Shown here in pieces: positions 37,080-48,104 of a stretch of DNA of 64,000 nt. The DNA is taken from the NCBI RefSeq assembly GCF_029201565.1, contig NZ_CP104002.1:2373001-2437000 (forward strand). The letters are read 5' to 3'. A program made the position numbers and the translations under genes. The notes below the pieces were generated by a model. That model was not told where the DNA came from, did no database searches, and saw only the letters and a program-made list of their open reading frames with translations. Position 1 is the first letter of the stretch. Each line of letters starts with the position of its first letter. The DNA is from Devosia sp. SD17-2 (GTDB lineage: Bacteria > Pseudomonadota > Alphaproteobacteria > Rhizobiales > Devosiaceae).

Positions 37080-38207
37080 TTGGCGCGGGGGGACGATAAA
37101 TATCTCACCCCCGCCCAACGCCTCGCCTGGCTCCGGCTTCTGCGCGCCGACAATGTCGGTCCCGTCACGTTTCGCCAGTTGCTCAACCGCTTCGGCTCGG
37201 CCGAGGAGGCCCTCGAGGCCCTGCCCGCCTTGGGCCGCTCTACAGGCCGCGCCCTGCGCATTCCGACCCTCTCCCAGGCCGAAGACGAGATCGCCGCTGC
37301 CGATGGCTATGGCGCCCGTCTGGTGGCGCTTGGCGAGCCTGACTACCCACCCCACCTTGCCCATATCCCTGGCGCCCCGCCGCTGATCACCCTCGCCGGA
37401 GGCGACAACCTCGACTGGCACCGCAGCGTCGCTATCGTGGGTGCTCGCAATGCCTCATCTGCCGGCATCAAGATGACGCGCCTGCTGGCGACCGAGCTGG
37501 GCACGCTTGGTTTTGTCATCGTCTCGGGCCTTGCTCGCGGCATCGACGCCGCGGCCCATCGCGCCAGCCTCACCGCCGGAACCATCGCAGTGCTCGCAGG
37601 TGGGTTCGACAAGATTTACCCGGACGAAAACATCCCGCTCGCCCACGACATTCTCGACAATGGCGGGGCGCTGCTTACCGAAATGCCCATGGGCTGGGAA
37701 CCCCGCGCCCGCGACTTCCCAAGGCGTAACCGGCTGGTTTCCGGTCTGTCGCTCGGCGTCGTTGTGGTGGAAGCCGCCAAACGCTCCGGCTCCCTGATCA
37801 CCGCTCGCCTGGCGCTCGAGCAGAACCGCGATGTCTTCGCCGTGCCCGGCTCTCCGCTCGATCCGCGCGCCGAGGGCGGCAACCTTCTCATCCAGCAGGG
37901 CGCGCGCCTCGTCACGTCGGCCCAGGATATTGCCGACACCATCGGCCACGCCGACCCCGCCCGCAAAATGCTGTTTGATCCGGAGTGGGTACCCGATCCG
38001 GCGCTCGACAGTCTCGACGCGCTCCCCGACGCCGATGACCGGGCGCGTCTCCTCAGTGCCCTCTCCAGCACGCCGATCGAGGTCGACGAGCTCCTCACCC
38101 AGCTCGCGCTATCACCCGCGGTAATGCAGATGCTGTTGCTCGAACTTGATCTCGCCGCCCGCCTCGAATGGTCCAGTGGCCAGCTGGTTGCCCTCCGCTA
38201 TGATTGA
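37080..38207 (+). CDS. dprA: DNA-processing protein DprA
   Basis: Loads RecA on incoming single-stranded DNA during transformation. 375 residues from a TTG start two bases after the plsY stop (LARGDDKYLTPAQRLAWLRLL). A SAM-like helical N-domain comes first. The Rossmann-like core follows with GARNASSAGIKMTRLLATELG, SGLARGIDAAAHRASL, GGFDKIYP and FPRRNRLVSGLSLGVVVVEA. A C-terminal winged-helix (DML1-like) region follows from about residue 315. Presence alone does not show natural competence; dprA is retained in many non-competent species. Confidence 0.94.
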   Translation: MARGDDKYLTPAQRLAWLRLLRADNVGPVTFRQLLNRFGSAEEALEALPALGRSTGRALRIPTLSQAEDEIAAADGYGARLVALGEPDYPPHLAHIPGAPPLITLAGGDNLDWHRSVAIVGARNASSAGIKMTRLLATELGTLGFVIVSGLARGIDAAAHRASLTAGTIAVLAGGFDKIYPDENIPLAHDILDNGGALLTEMPMGWEPRARDFPRRNRLVSGLSLGVVVVEAAKRSGSLITARLALEQNRDVFAVPGSPLDPRAEGGNLLIQQGARLVTSAQDIADTIGHADPARKMLFDPEWVPDPALDSLDALPDADDRARLLSALSSTPIEVDELLTQLALSPAVMQMLLLELDLAARLEWSSGQLVALRYD

Positions 38208-38320
38208 GCACACCGCTTTCAAGCACAAAAGCGGGACCCGTGTGGCTCCCCGTTGACACCGGACCAGACGTTCACCATGTTGCGCGCTCTTTGAATGAGC
38301 AGTTGCGGAACGGATATTCC

Positions 38321-41005
38321 ATGAAGGTCGTCGTCGTTGAAAGTCCGGCCAAGGCCAAGACAATCAACAAATATCTGGGCAAGGACTATGAAGTCCTGGC
38401 CAGTTTCGGCCATGTCCGCGACTTGCCCGCCAAGGACGGTTCGGTGCGTCCGGATGAAGATTTCGCCATGTCCTGGGAAGTCGACACCGCCGCAAAGAAG
38501 AGGATTGCCGACATTGCCGGCGCGCTCAAGGGCGCTGACGGTCTGATCCTGGCAACCGACCCTGATCGCGAAGGCGAGGCCATTTCCTGGCATATTCTGG
38601 ACGTCCTGCGCGCCAAGAAAGCGCTCAAGAAGGACGTGCCGGTGCAGCGCGTCGTGTTCAACGCCATTACCAAGGATGCCGTCACGGCAGCCATGGCCAA
38701 GCCGCGCGACATCGACATGCCGCTGGTTGACGCCTATCTCGCGCGCCGCGCCCTCGATTATCTCGTGGGCTTCACGCTCTCGCCGATCCTGTGGCGCAAG
38801 CTGCCCGGCTCGCGTTCGGCCGGCCGCGTGCAGTCGGTGGCCCTCCGCCTCGTCTCGGACCGCGAATCCGAGATCGAAAAATTCAAGCCGCAGGAATACT
38901 GGTCCGTCGAGGCGCAGCTGGCCCAGGCCGGCAAGAGTTTCCTCGCGCGTCTGTTCTCCGTCGATGGCAAGCGCACCGACAAGCTCGACATCACGTCGGG
39001 TGACGACGCTGCCGAGCTGAAAAAGCTGATCGAAGCCGGCCAGTTCAACGTCTCCAACGTCGAGAAGAAGCCGACCAAGCGCAATCCGTATGCGCCGTTC
39101 ACCACCTCGTCGCTGCAGCAGGATGCGTCTTCGCGCCTCGGCCTCTCGCCCAGCCGCACCATGCAGATCGCCCAGCGCCTCTACGAGGATGGGTTGATCA
39201 CCTATATGCGTACCGACGCCGTGCAGATGGCCCCCGAGGGCATCGCCATGGCGCGCTCGGTCATCGGCAAATATTTCGGTGAAGAATATCTCCCGGAAAA
39301 AGCCCGCGTCTATCAGACCAAGGCCAAGAACGCCCAGGAGGCCCACGAGGCCATCCGCCCCACCGACATGTTCAAGCGCCCCGAGAGCCTCAGCCTCGAT
39401 CCCGACCAGCAAAAGCTCTATTCGCTGATCTGGAAGCGCACGCTCGCCTCGCAGATGGCCTCGGCCGAGATCGACCGCACCAGCGTCGACATCGCCGTCA
39501 ACGTCCCCGGACGTGCCGTCGCCCTGCGCGCCACCGGCTCGGTCGTCACCTTCCCCGGCTTCCTCACGCTCTATGGCGTCGAGGCCAAGACCGATGCCGA
39601 GGAAGAAGATGACGAGGGGCGCGAACTGCCGCCCCTCAAGGTCGGCGACAAGCCGGACCTCAAGAAGGTCGAGATCGAGCAGCATTTCACCCAGCCGCCC
39701 GCCCGCTACACCGAGGCGAGCCTGATCAAGAAGATGGAAGAGCTCGGCATCGGCCGGCCGTCCACCTATGCGGCCACGCTGACGACGCTCAAGGACCGCA
39801 ACTACGTCAAGCTCGAGGGCAAGGCGCTGCATCCCGAAGATCGCGGCCGCATCGTCACCGCCTTCCTCGAGTCGTTCTTCAACCGCTATGTCGAATACGG
39901 CTTTACCGCGGGCCTTGAAGAGCAGCTCGACCAGGTCTCGGCCGGCGAACTCGACTACAAGGTGCTGCTGCGTGATTTCTGGAAGGATTTCACCGCCGCC
40001 ACCGAGGAAATCAAGGATCTGCGCGTGTCGGAAGTTCTCGACGCGCTCAATGATCTGCTGGCGGACCATATCTTCCCGCCGCGCGAAGACGGCACCGAGC
40101 GTCGTCAGTGCCCGACCTGCGGCACCGGCACGCTCTCGCTCAAACTCGGCAAGTTCGGCGCCTTCATCGGCTGCTCGAACTATCCCGAGTGCAAGCACAC
40201 GACCCAGCTCTCCGACGCTGCCAATGGCAATGCCGCCCAGGCTGGCGCCGGTGACGGCGTCCTCGGCACCGATCCCGAGAGCGGCGAAGAAGTCCATCTC
40301 AAGACCGGTCGCTTCGGCCCCTATGTCCAGCTTGGCGACGGCAAGGAGCCCAAGCGCTCCTCCCTGCCCAAGGGCTGGGAGCCCGACTCGCTGACGCTCG
40401 AAAAGGCGCTCCAGCTGCTGTCGCTGCCGCGCGAAGTCGGTCTCCACCCGGAAACCGGCCTGCCGATTTCGGCAGGTCTCGGGCGCTATGGCCCATTCAT
40501 CCTCCACGACGGGAAATACGCCAATCTCCCTGATGTTGAAGAGGTTTTTACCGTCGGCATCAACCGCGCGGTCGATCTCATCGCGCAAAAGGCCGCTGGC
40601 GGCTTCACGCGTGGCGGCGGCGCTGCCGTGGCTGCGATCCAGACCTTTGAGCATGACGCCGGCCCGATCACGGTCCGCGCCGGTCGCTATGGCCCCTATG
40701 TCAATCAGGGCAAGATCAACGCGACCATCCCCAAGGATGTCAAACCCGAGGACGTCACGCTCGATCAGGCCATCGCCTGGATCGCTGCCCGCGCCGAGGT
40801 TACCGGCACCAAGGTGAAGAAGGCCCCGGCCAAGAAGGCTGCAGCCAAAAAGCCCGCGGCCAAGAAAGCGACCACCAAGAAGGCCGCTGCCGACGACGAG
40901 ACTGCCGAGAAAAAGCCGGCTGCCAAGAAGCCTGCTGCCAAAAAGGCTGCCCCGAAGAAGGCCGCAGCAAAATCGACCGTCACCGACGAAGACGTGCCGT
41001 TCTGA
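38321..41005 (+). CDS. topA: DNA topoisomerase I
   Basis: Relaxes negative supercoils by nicking one strand. 894 residues from MKVVVVESPAKAKTINKYLG. The Toprim domain has DPDREGEAISWH. The active-site tyrosine lies in LITYMRTDAVQM. One complete four-Cys zinc ribbon follows (CPTCGTGTL...GCSNYPECKHT), then the TopA C-terminal repeats (GRFGPYVQLGDGKE, GRYGPFILHDGKYANLPD, GRYGPYVNQGKINATIP). The last 60 residues are a Lys/Ala/Pro-rich tail of KKAAAKKPAAKKA type, probably a non-specific DNA-binding extension. It is the nominal target of YjhX-type inhibitors, one of which is encoded at 27426. Confidence 0.96.
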   Translation: MKVVVVESPAKAKTINKYLGKDYEVLASFGHVRDLPAKDGSVRPDEDFAMSWEVDTAAKKRIADIAGALKGADGLILATDPDREGEAISWHILDVLRAKKALKKDVPVQRVVFNAITKDAVTAAMAKPRDIDMPLVDAYLARRALDYLVGFTLSPILWRKLPGSRSAGRVQSVALRLVSDRESEIEKFKPQEYWSVEAQLAQAGKSFLARLFSVDGKRTDKLDITSGDDAAELKKLIEAGQFNVSNVEKKPTKRNPYAPFTTSSLQQDASSRLGLSPSRTMQIAQRLYEDGLITYMRTDAVQMAPEGIAMARSVIGKYFGEEYLPEKARVYQTKAKNAQEAHEAIRPTDMFKRPESLSLDPDQQKLYSLIWKRTLASQMASAEIDRTSVDIAVNVPGRAVALRATGSVVTFPGFLTLYGVEAKTDAEEEDDEGRELPPLKVGDKPDLKKVEIEQHFTQPPARYTEASLIKKMEELGIGRPSTYAATLTTLKDRNYVKLEGKALHPEDRGRIVTAFLESFFNRYVEYGFTAGLEEQLDQVSAGELDYKVLLRDFWKDFTAATEEIKDLRVSEVLDALNDLLADHIFPPREDGTERRQCPTCGTGTLSLKLGKFGAFIGCSNYPECKHTTQLSDAANGNAAQAGAGDGVLGTDPESGEEVHLKTGRFGPYVQLGDGKEPKRSSLPKGWEPDSLTLEKALQLLSLPREVGLHPETGLPISAGLGRYGPFILHDGKYANLPDVEEVFTVGINRAVDLIAQKAAGGFTRGGGAAVAAIQTFEHDAGPITVRAGRYGPYVNQGKINATIPKDVKPEDVTLDQAIAWIAARAEVTGTKVKKAPAKKAAAKKPAAKKATTKKAAADDETAEKKPAAKKPAAKKAAPKKAAAKSTVTDEDVPF

Positions 41006-41011
41006 TAAAAT

Positions 41012-41050
41012 GAGGGCGCGGCGCACCAGCGCCACGCCCTCTCTTCTTCT
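41012..41050 (+). terminator. Rho-independent terminator of topA
   Basis: GAGGGCG / CGCCCTC with an inner GGCGC / GCGCC stem and ACCA loop, followed by a pyrimidine tract rich in T. It begins seven bases after the topA stop. Confidence 0.75.
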
Positions 41051-41077
41051 CTCCCAGGTAGGCCGGGTGAAGCTTGC

Positions 41078-42124
41078 TCACCCCATCGTTCGCCCGATCA
41101 CCGACATCCAGTTGCCCAGTGCGATCTTGCGCACCAGCTCTTCGCCAAACCCCTTGTCGAGCAGCGCCTGAAGCAATTTCTGCACCCCGGTAACATCCTT
41201 GATAGGCGCCGGCATCGTAGCTCCGTCAAAATCGCTGCCGAGAGCAACGCCGTCCTCGCCGAGCGCCTCGACGAGCGCCTCGACATGGCGCACCATCAGC
41301 TCGATTTCCATCTCCGGCTCCATCTTGCCGTCGGGGCGCAGGAAGCCGGTGGCATAGTTGAGCCCGACCACGCCGCCGCTCTCGCGAATGGCCGCCAGCT
41401 GCCAATCCATCAGGTTTCGTGTCGACGGGCAGATGGCGTGGACATTGGAGTGCGTCGCCACCAGCGGCTTGGTCGACACTGCCGCCACATCGCGAAAACC
41501 AGCGGCATTGAGATGGCTGAGATCGATCATGATCCCCATGCGATCACAGATACGCACGAGTTCCTTGCCGGCATCGCTGAGCCCCGGCCCGATATCGGGC
41601 GAGCTGCCGTGGCGGAAAGGCACGCCGGTGCCAAAGGCATTGGCGCGGCTCCATGTGATTCCCAGCGAGCGGAAACCGGCCGCGTAGAGCACCTCGAGGG
41701 CATTGAAATCGGTGTCGATCGCCTCTGCGCCCTCGTGGTGATAAATCGCCGCCAGCTTGCCGGCGTCGATAGCCGCGTCGATTTCGGCAGCGTTGCGGCA
41801 CACAGCCAGCGCGCCCTCGCGCTCCAGCCGGAACATCAGCGCCGCCATGGCATTGGTGCTGCGCTGGGCTTCGCCGATGTCGAGCTCGGGCGGCAGTCTG
41901 CCTTCCGAATTGGAGGGCGAGGCCGCCACGGCGCCGAGGCTGGTCTTCAGCGGCGGCGGGAACATGGCAAAGAAGCCACCCACCATTCCTGCCGCCTTGG
42001 CGCGCGGCAGGTCGATATGGGCTTCCGCCATGCCTTGGGTGAACAGCTCCACCTTGTTGGGGCGCGCGTCATCGATCAGACGCAGAAGCGTATCATTGTG
42101 GCCGTCGAAGAATGGAATGGTCAT
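41078..42124 (-). CDS. Membrane dipeptidase (peptidase family M19)
   Basis: A zinc dipeptidase of the renal-dipeptidase family, about 348 residues. The first metal pair is in FFDGHNDTLLR (HxD), the bridging Glu in IYHHEGAEAID, and the later histidines in DLSHLNAAGF and VATHSNVHAICPSTRNL. The terminal Asp is in ALGSDFDGA. No signal peptide is visible from the MTIPFFDGH start, so it is probably cytoplasmic. The frame is open about 35 codons upstream but lacks similarity. It faces topA across the topA terminator and is divergent from rnr. Confidence 0.92.
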   Translation of the reverse strand: MTIPFFDGHNDTLLRLIDDARPNKVELFTQGMAEAHIDLPRAKAAGMVGGFFAMFPPPLKTSLGAVAASPSNSEGRLPPELDIGEAQRSTNAMAALMFRLEREGALAVCRNAAEIDAAIDAGKLAAIYHHEGAEAIDTDFNALEVLYAAGFRSLGITWSRANAFGTGVPFRHGSSPDIGPGLSDAGKELVRICDRMGIMIDLSHLNAAGFRDVAAVSTKPLVATHSNVHAICPSTRNLMDWQLAAIRESGGVVGLNYATGFLRPDGKMEPEMEIELMVRHVEALVEALGEDGVALGSDFDGATMPAPIKDVTGVQKLLQALLDKGFGEELVRKIALGNWMSVIGRTMG

Positions 42125-42267
42125 GGAATCGCCTGCGGTTGAGGCCAGCATTTCAACCCGCCCCCACGCGTCACCGCAAGTGCGTGCGCCCTTTGGTAAC
42201 CTCAGGCAACGCTCTGCCGCTTGAGGCATTTGGCAAATGCCGGCCGATCACCTACATATCGCTCAAC

Positions 42268-44553
42268 ATGAAGAACAAAAAACCGATCAAACAAAAGAAC
42301 ACTTCTGGCCCCCGCCGGAGCGTTCAGCCGCGCGCCGATGCGCTCCCCACGCGTGAGCAGCTTCTTGAAGCGCTCGCCCAGGACGCTGACATCAAGGGCA
42401 AGCGCGACCTCGCCAAAGTGTTCGGCATTCGCGGCGACATGCGTCGCCCGTTCAAGGCGATGCTCGCCGAGCTCGAGGGCGATGGCGTCATCACGCGTAC
42501 CCGCAAGGCGCTGCGACGCACCGCCGCCCTGCCCCATGTCACCGTGCTCGACATCCCGTCCGATGCCGATCCCGACGATCTGCATGCCTTCCCGGCCCAA
42601 TGGAATGACGAGGAAGGCGAAAAGCCCCGCGTCGCCGTGATTGCTGGCCGCGATGCCCGCGTCGTGCCTGCCCCGGGCGATCGCATTCTAGCCCGCATCG
42701 ATGCCGGCGACGGTGAAATCCCGGTCTATACCGCCAAGCCCATGAAGGTGCTCGACAAGCCACGTCGCGCCCATATCGGCATTGTGCGCATGGACAATGA
42801 GGGCGCCCGCCTGATCCCGATCGATCGCAAACAGAAGGAAATGCGCATTCCGCTGGGCGATCTCGGCGACTCGAAAGACGGCGATCTCGTGGAAGTCGAG
42901 GTCAAGCTCTCCGGCCGCCTGATGATTCCCCGCGCCAAGGTGATGAACGTCATCGGCAACCCTGCCTCTGAAGGCGCGGTGTCGATGATTGCCATCCACA
43001 ATCTCGAAATTCCCTATGTCTTCCCCACCAGCGTCATTCGCGAGGCAGAGGAAGCCAAGGAAGCGAGCCTAAAGGGCCGCGAAGACTGGCGCGATCTGCC
43101 GTTGGTCACCATCGATCCGCCCGATGCGAAGGACCATGACGATGCGGTCCATGCCGCGCCGGACAATGATGCGAACAATCCCGGTGGCTTTGTTGTCACC
43201 GTCGCCATTGCCGACGTTGCCGCCTATGTGACGCCGGGCTCGGCGCTCGACCGCGAAGCCTATGTGCGCGGTAATTCGGTCTACTTCCCGGACCGCGTCG
43301 TGCCCATGCTGCCCGAGCGCATCTCCAACGAGCTCTGTTCGCTCAAGGAAGGGGTGCCGCGTGCCGCACTTGCCGTGCGCATGGTGCTCAACGCCGATGG
43401 CCGCAAGGTCAGCCACAGCTTTCACCGCATCCTGATGCGCTCGGCGGCCAAGCTCAGCTACCAGCAAGCCCAGGCCGCCATTGACGGCAATGCCGACGAC
43501 AAGACCGGCCCGCTGCTGGAGCCGATCCTGCGGCCCCTCTGGGACGCCTATGCGGCAATGGTCAAGGCGCGCGACAAGCGCGGCCCGCTCGATCTCGATC
43601 TGCCCGAACGCAAGATCATCCTCGATGCCAAGGGCATGGTCGCCGACATTCGCATTCCCGAGCGGCTCGAAGCCCATCGCCTCATCGAAGAGATGATGAT
43701 CGCGGCAAACGTGGCCGCCGCCGAGACACTTGAGCAGAAACGCACCCAGCTGCTCTATCGCGTCCACGACGAGCCATCGTCGGAAAAGCTGCAGTCGCTG
43801 CGCGACTTCCTCGGCAGCCTCGATATCGCGGTCAAGAAGTCGGACAGCGTCCGCGCCTCCGATTTCAATGGCATCCTGGCGCAGGCGCGCAAGGCCGGCA
43901 ATGTCGAGCAGGTCAGCGAAATGGTCCTGCGCAGCCAGGCTCAGGCGGAATATGCGCCGGAGAACTATGGCCATTTCGGTCTCAATCTCGACCGCTATGC
44001 CCACTTCACCTCGCCGATCCGCCGCTATTCCGATCTTATCGTCCATCGCGGCCTGATCCGGGCGCTCGGCTTGGGCGATGACGGACTGACCGATCAGGAA
44101 TCACTCAAGCTCGCCGGTATCGGTCAGCACCTCTCGGCCGCCGAACGTCGCGCCATGCTCGCCGAGCGGGAAACGTCGGACCGCCTTCTCGCGCAGTTCC
44201 TGGCCCAGAGAATCGGCGCCAAGTTCGAGGGGCGCGTCTCGGGTGTCACCCGTTCGGGTCTGTTCATCCGCCTGCTCGAAACCGGCGCGGACGGCTTCAT
44301 TCCCGCCTCGACGCTCGGCCAGGACTACTACCGCTATGTCGAAGAGCGTCAGGCGATGATCGGAGAGCGGACCGGGGAGACCTTCACCCTGGGGGACCGC
44401 GTCACTGTCCGTCTTCTCGAAGCGGCGCCGGTCGCCGGCGCGTTGCGCTTTGAACTTCTGTCCGAAGGTGTCCGCGGCAATCCGCCCTCTGGTAGACGGA
44501 CACATAAAGGACGATCTAACAGCTTCGGGCCCAAGTCCCGAAGGAAGAGGTAG
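42268..44553 (+). CDS. rnr: Ribonuclease R
   Basis: A processive 3'-5' exoribonuclease that can unwind structured RNA. 761 residues from MKNKKPIKQKNTSGPRR. It has a winged-helix HTH (LLEALAQDADIKGKRDLAKVFGI), cold-shock OB folds, then the RNB catalytic domain with DPPDAKDHDDAVHA (the Asp cluster). Also present are RNSVYFPDRVVPMLPERISNELCSL-type sequence and NLDRYAHFTSPIRRYSDLIVHRGL. The S1 domain starts at GAKFEGRVSGVTRSGLFIRL. A basic tail ends SFGPKSRRKR. The DUF983 gene follows after four bases, as in many relatives. Confidence 0.95.
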   Translation: MKNKKPIKQKNTSGPRRSVQPRADALPTREQLLEALAQDADIKGKRDLAKVFGIRGDMRRPFKAMLAELEGDGVITRTRKALRRTAALPHVTVLDIPSDADPDDLHAFPAQWNDEEGEKPRVAVIAGRDARVVPAPGDRILARIDAGDGEIPVYTAKPMKVLDKPRRAHIGIVRMDNEGARLIPIDRKQKEMRIPLGDLGDSKDGDLVEVEVKLSGRLMIPRAKVMNVIGNPASEGAVSMIAIHNLEIPYVFPTSVIREAEEAKEASLKGREDWRDLPLVTIDPPDAKDHDDAVHAAPDNDANNPGGFVVTVAIADVAAYVTPGSALDREAYVRGNSVYFPDRVVPMLPERISNELCSLKEGVPRAALAVRMVLNADGRKVSHSFHRILMRSAAKLSYQQAQAAIDGNADDKTGPLLEPILRPLWDAYAAMVKARDKRGPLDLDLPERKIILDAKGMVADIRIPERLEAHRLIEEMMIAANVAAAETLEQKRTQLLYRVHDEPSSEKLQSLRDFLGSLDIAVKKSDSVRASDFNGILAQARKAGNVEQVSEMVLRSQAQAEYAPENYGHFGLNLDRYAHFTSPIRRYSDLIVHRGLIRALGLGDDGLTDQESLKLAGIGQHLSAAERRAMLAERETSDRLLAQFLAQRIGAKFEGRVSGVTRSGLFIRLLETGADGFIPASTLGQDYYRYVEERQAMIGERTGETFTLGDRVTVRLLEAAPVAGALRFELLSEGVRGNPPSGRRTHKGRSNSFGPKSRRKR

Positions 44554-44557
44554 CGCC

Positions 44558-44965
44558 ATGACCGAGCAGACATCAACTGTTCTCAACGCCCCTGAAGAGC
44601 GCCTTGTCGGCCAGTCGATCTGGCGCGGCACGCTCTGTCGTTGTCCGCATTGCGGCAAGGGCAAGATGTTCCGGAAGTATCTCAAGGTTGCCGACGAGTG
44701 CGCGACCTGCGGCGAAGAGTTGAAATATCACCGCGCCGATGACTTCCCGCCCTACATCGCCATCACCATCGTGGGCCACATCATCATCTTCCTGATGATG
44801 CACATGGATATGGAGTATCAGGTCAGCCCGTTCTTCTACCTGGTCACCATGATTCCGCTGTCCATCATCCTGTCGCTGGCCCTGCTGCCCCCCATCAAGG
44901 GCGCGATCGTCGGCTGGCAGTGGGCAAGCCGCATGTATGGTTTCGGCGCCGTCCGCAACGACTGA
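44558..44965 (+). CDS. DUF983 membrane protein with zinc ribbon
   Basis: 135 residues. An N-terminal rubredoxin-like knuckle, CRCPHCGKGKMF and ECATCGEE (CxxC...CxxC), precedes two transmembrane helices (about 67-85 and 93-115, interrupted by MHMDMEYQVSP). DUF983 proteins are common next to rnr in alphaproteobacteria; their function is unknown, possibly linked to cofactor insertion. Four bases from rnr implies an operon. The GGAAGAGG site is just upstream. Confidence 0.88.
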   Translation: MTEQTSTVLNAPEERLVGQSIWRGTLCRCPHCGKGKMFRKYLKVADECATCGEELKYHRADDFPPYIAITIVGHIIIFLMMHMDMEYQVSPFFYLVTMIPLSIILSLALLPPIKGAIVGWQWASRMYGFGAVRND

Positions 44966-44988
44966 CGCTCTCAAAACCCACCCAATCA

Positions 44989-45024
44989 AAAACGGCCTTC
45001 CGGCGCTCGCTGGAGGGCCGTTTT
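44989..45024 (+). terminator. Rho-independent terminator after DUF983
   Basis: Thirteen-base stem AAAACGGCCTTCC / GGAGGGCCGTTTT (one G-T) with a ten-base loop, followed by C then TTATG. The A-run on the other side also gives a T-run to the convergent gene at 45048. Confidence 0.85.
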
Positions 45025-45047
45025 CTTATGGACCACCCTTCCCGCGC

Positions 45048-45464
45048 TCATGCGAACTTCGAGCCATCCCGGGCCGTCACAAGCCCCTTGGGCCGGAAGC
45101 GCAGCGCCGACCAGGCATCATCCAGCGCCACCTGGCGTACCGGGCGTAAGCCGGCCGCCTCGAGCGCGGCCCAGCCGGTGTCCCGCGTCAGCCCGATGGC
45201 CTTTCCTGCCGTGCCCTTGCGATAGCAGGCCCACAGCAGCCCGTCGGGCGGCAGCTCCTTCAGGATCCGTGGAATCATGGTTTCCACCTCCGCTTCGGAG
45301 GCAAAACAGGCGATCACCCCATCATAGTAAGCGTCGCCATGCACCAGCTCCACCTCGGCGCCGGCCGTCAATTCCTCGGCAATTGACTGAGGCACATTGA
45401 TAAGCCAGAGCTTGGTGCCCGATGCGATCTGCAGTTTGTGGAGCAATTCAGTCGGTGCGGCCAT
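45048..45464 (-). CDS. DUF3052-like conserved protein
   Basis: 138 residues. The arrangement [28 protein letters not shown], then a central [36 protein letters not shown], then the closing [15 protein letters not shown] corresponds to DUF3052-type proteins. It has no signal peptide, helix bundle or metal motif. It is convergent with the DUF983 gene and divergent from rpmG. Function unknown. Confidence 0.72.
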   Translation of the reverse strand: MAAPTELLHKLQIASGTKLWLINVPQSIAEELTAGAEVELVHGDAYYDGVIACFASEAEVETMIPRILKELPPDGLLWACYRKGTAGKAIGLTRDTGWAALEAAGLRPVRQVALDDAWSALRFRPKGLVTARDGSKFA

Positions 45465-45585
45465 TTCCCGTTCCTCCGGACAACGCTATTGTCTTGACAA
45501 CTGGTGGCAAATCCGTAGGTTGCGGCCAAATTCCAGCGCTGCCCCGGCTCGCGGCGCTTTTCGTTTTTGTGAAGGACCGCGAACT

Positions 45586-45753
45586 ATGGCAAAAGCCGCC
45601 ACCATCAAGATCAAGCTCGTGTCGACTGCCGATACCGGCTTCTTCTACGTGACCAAGAAGAACGCTCGCACCCAGACTGAAAAGCTGGCGTTCAAGAAGT
45701 ACGACCCCGTCGTCCGCAAGCACGTCGAATTCAAGGAAGCCAAGATCAAGTAA
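45586..45753 (+). CDS. rpmG: 50S ribosomal protein L33
   Basis: 55 residues, [26 protein letters not shown]...[18 protein letters not shown]. This is the cysteine-free L33 form (no CxxC pairs), so it does not need zinc. It is monocistronic, preceded by GAAGGA near the ATG and followed by a strong terminator. It faces pleD across a structured 350-base gap. Confidence 0.97.
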   Translation: MAKAATIKIKLVSTADTGFFYVTKKNARTQTEKLAFKKYDPVVRKHVEFKEAKIK

Positions 45754-46110
45754 TCTTGCTTTTCCAGCAATAGCGAAAAGGCCCTGCAAGCGATTGCGGG
45801 GCCTTTTCGTATGCGTCAACCAATTTCGCTTCCGGCGCTGCTCAATGCTAACAGTCTGCTAGCAACAGAGCACATTGATGTCACATTTGGAGGGCAAAGG
45901 TGGCTGGTCCGGAGCAGCACTTCTAAGAGGCCACTCTCGCTGCTTCCGGACCAACCGCCCTACGGGAACCCAGGCGTTGCGGCGGACCTGAGTAAAGCCG
46001 TAGGGAACTGTCGCAGCTGGAAATTTTTCCGCGCGGCTGTCTGAAACGACCCTACGCTCGCAGGCTGGAAACGCAAGGAATTCCAGCCAACGCCCGTCAG
46101 CAACCGTTTG
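45754..46110. other. Structured intergenic region between rpmG and pleD
   Basis: After the rpmG terminator there is no credible gene. Three further inverted repeats follow: TGGTCCGGA-GCAG with CTGCTTCCGGACCA (45905-45917 / 45940-45953), CCCTACGG with CCGTAGGG (45958-45965 / 45998-46005), and GGCTGGAA with TTCCAGCC (46063-46070 / 46081-46088). A GTAGGG/CCCTAC alternative pairing also exists with 46050-46055. It could encode a small RNA, or be a decayed repeat. Confidence 0.4.
45774..45811 (+). terminator. Rho-independent terminator of rpmG
   Basis: Sixteen-base stem (CGAAAAGGCCCTGCAA with its complement, one G-T) and GCGA loop; the 3' arm ends in TTTTCGT. Very stable. Confidence 0.88.
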
Positions 46111-47514
<1,404 letters not shown>

Positions 47515-47601
47515 GCTTCTTCCCCCAAAGCAAGCGGACAGCGGAGCATCCATCTGACGCCGCCACCATCAAGCAGAAACCTGTACGTAGAAGTCGCTAG
47601 T

Positions 47602-47973
47602 TCAGGCTGGGCCAATGTAGTCAGCAATAGTTTCCAGAAAGTGTGGCACCGAGATCGGTTTGGATATGTAACCCTCGCAGCCACCTTGGAGAATCCGCTC
47701 CTCGTCACCCTTCATCGCGAACGCTGTCACGGCAATGATCGGGATATGGGAGAGCTGGTCATCATCCTTGAGCCACTTGGTCACCACCAAGCCTGACACT
47801 TCCGGCAGTTGGATGTCCATGAGAATCAGGTCGGGCATGTGCGCGCGCGCCAGTTCGAGAGCTTCCATCCCGCTCCGGGTCTGAATGACACGGTAACCGC
47901 GCGATTCGAGCAGATCGTTGAAGAGCTTCATGTTGAGCTCGTTGTCTTCCACGATCATGACTGTCTTGGGCAT
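47602..47973 (-). CDS. divK: DivK, single-domain response regulator
   Basis: Controls CtrA activity and cell polarity through the PleC/DivJ/DivL kinases. 123 residues consisting only of a receiver domain: acidic pair E9/D10, phospho-acceptor D53 ([13 protein letters not shown]), the switch Thr in [11 protein letters not shown], and K in YISKPISV. The frame continues upstream of [12 protein letters not shown] without homology. It is first of the divK-pleD pair, divergent from DUF3572 with 131 bases between starts. Confidence 0.95.
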   Translation of the reverse strand: MPKTVMIVEDNELNMKLFNDLLESRGYRVIQTRSGMEALELARAHMPDLILMDIQLPEVSGLVVTKWLKDDDQLSHIPIIAVTAFAMKGDEERILQGGCEGYISKPISVPHFLETIADYIGPA

Positions 47974-48104
47974 TCTTCCTCGCTTACGTGGTTGCAGCCT
48001 CGGTTGGCTGGCTTCAGCTGAGAGCTTTTCCGGTGCCCGGAAACGCAGCGCCCTTTCACTTCCCCGCATATGTGGGATAGCATGCAACGGTTACAAAACA
48101 TCAA

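Noticed and set aside
38219..41035. A 938-codon open frame on the minus strand opposite topA
   Set aside because: It is a shadow of the high-GC topA codons. It has low-complexity Gly/Leu/Arg composition, no domain, and topA itself is unmistakable.
45811..46044. A 77-codon frame after rpmG
   Set aside because: It starts within the rpmG terminator, covers two hairpins and has no ribosome-binding site or typical codon bias.
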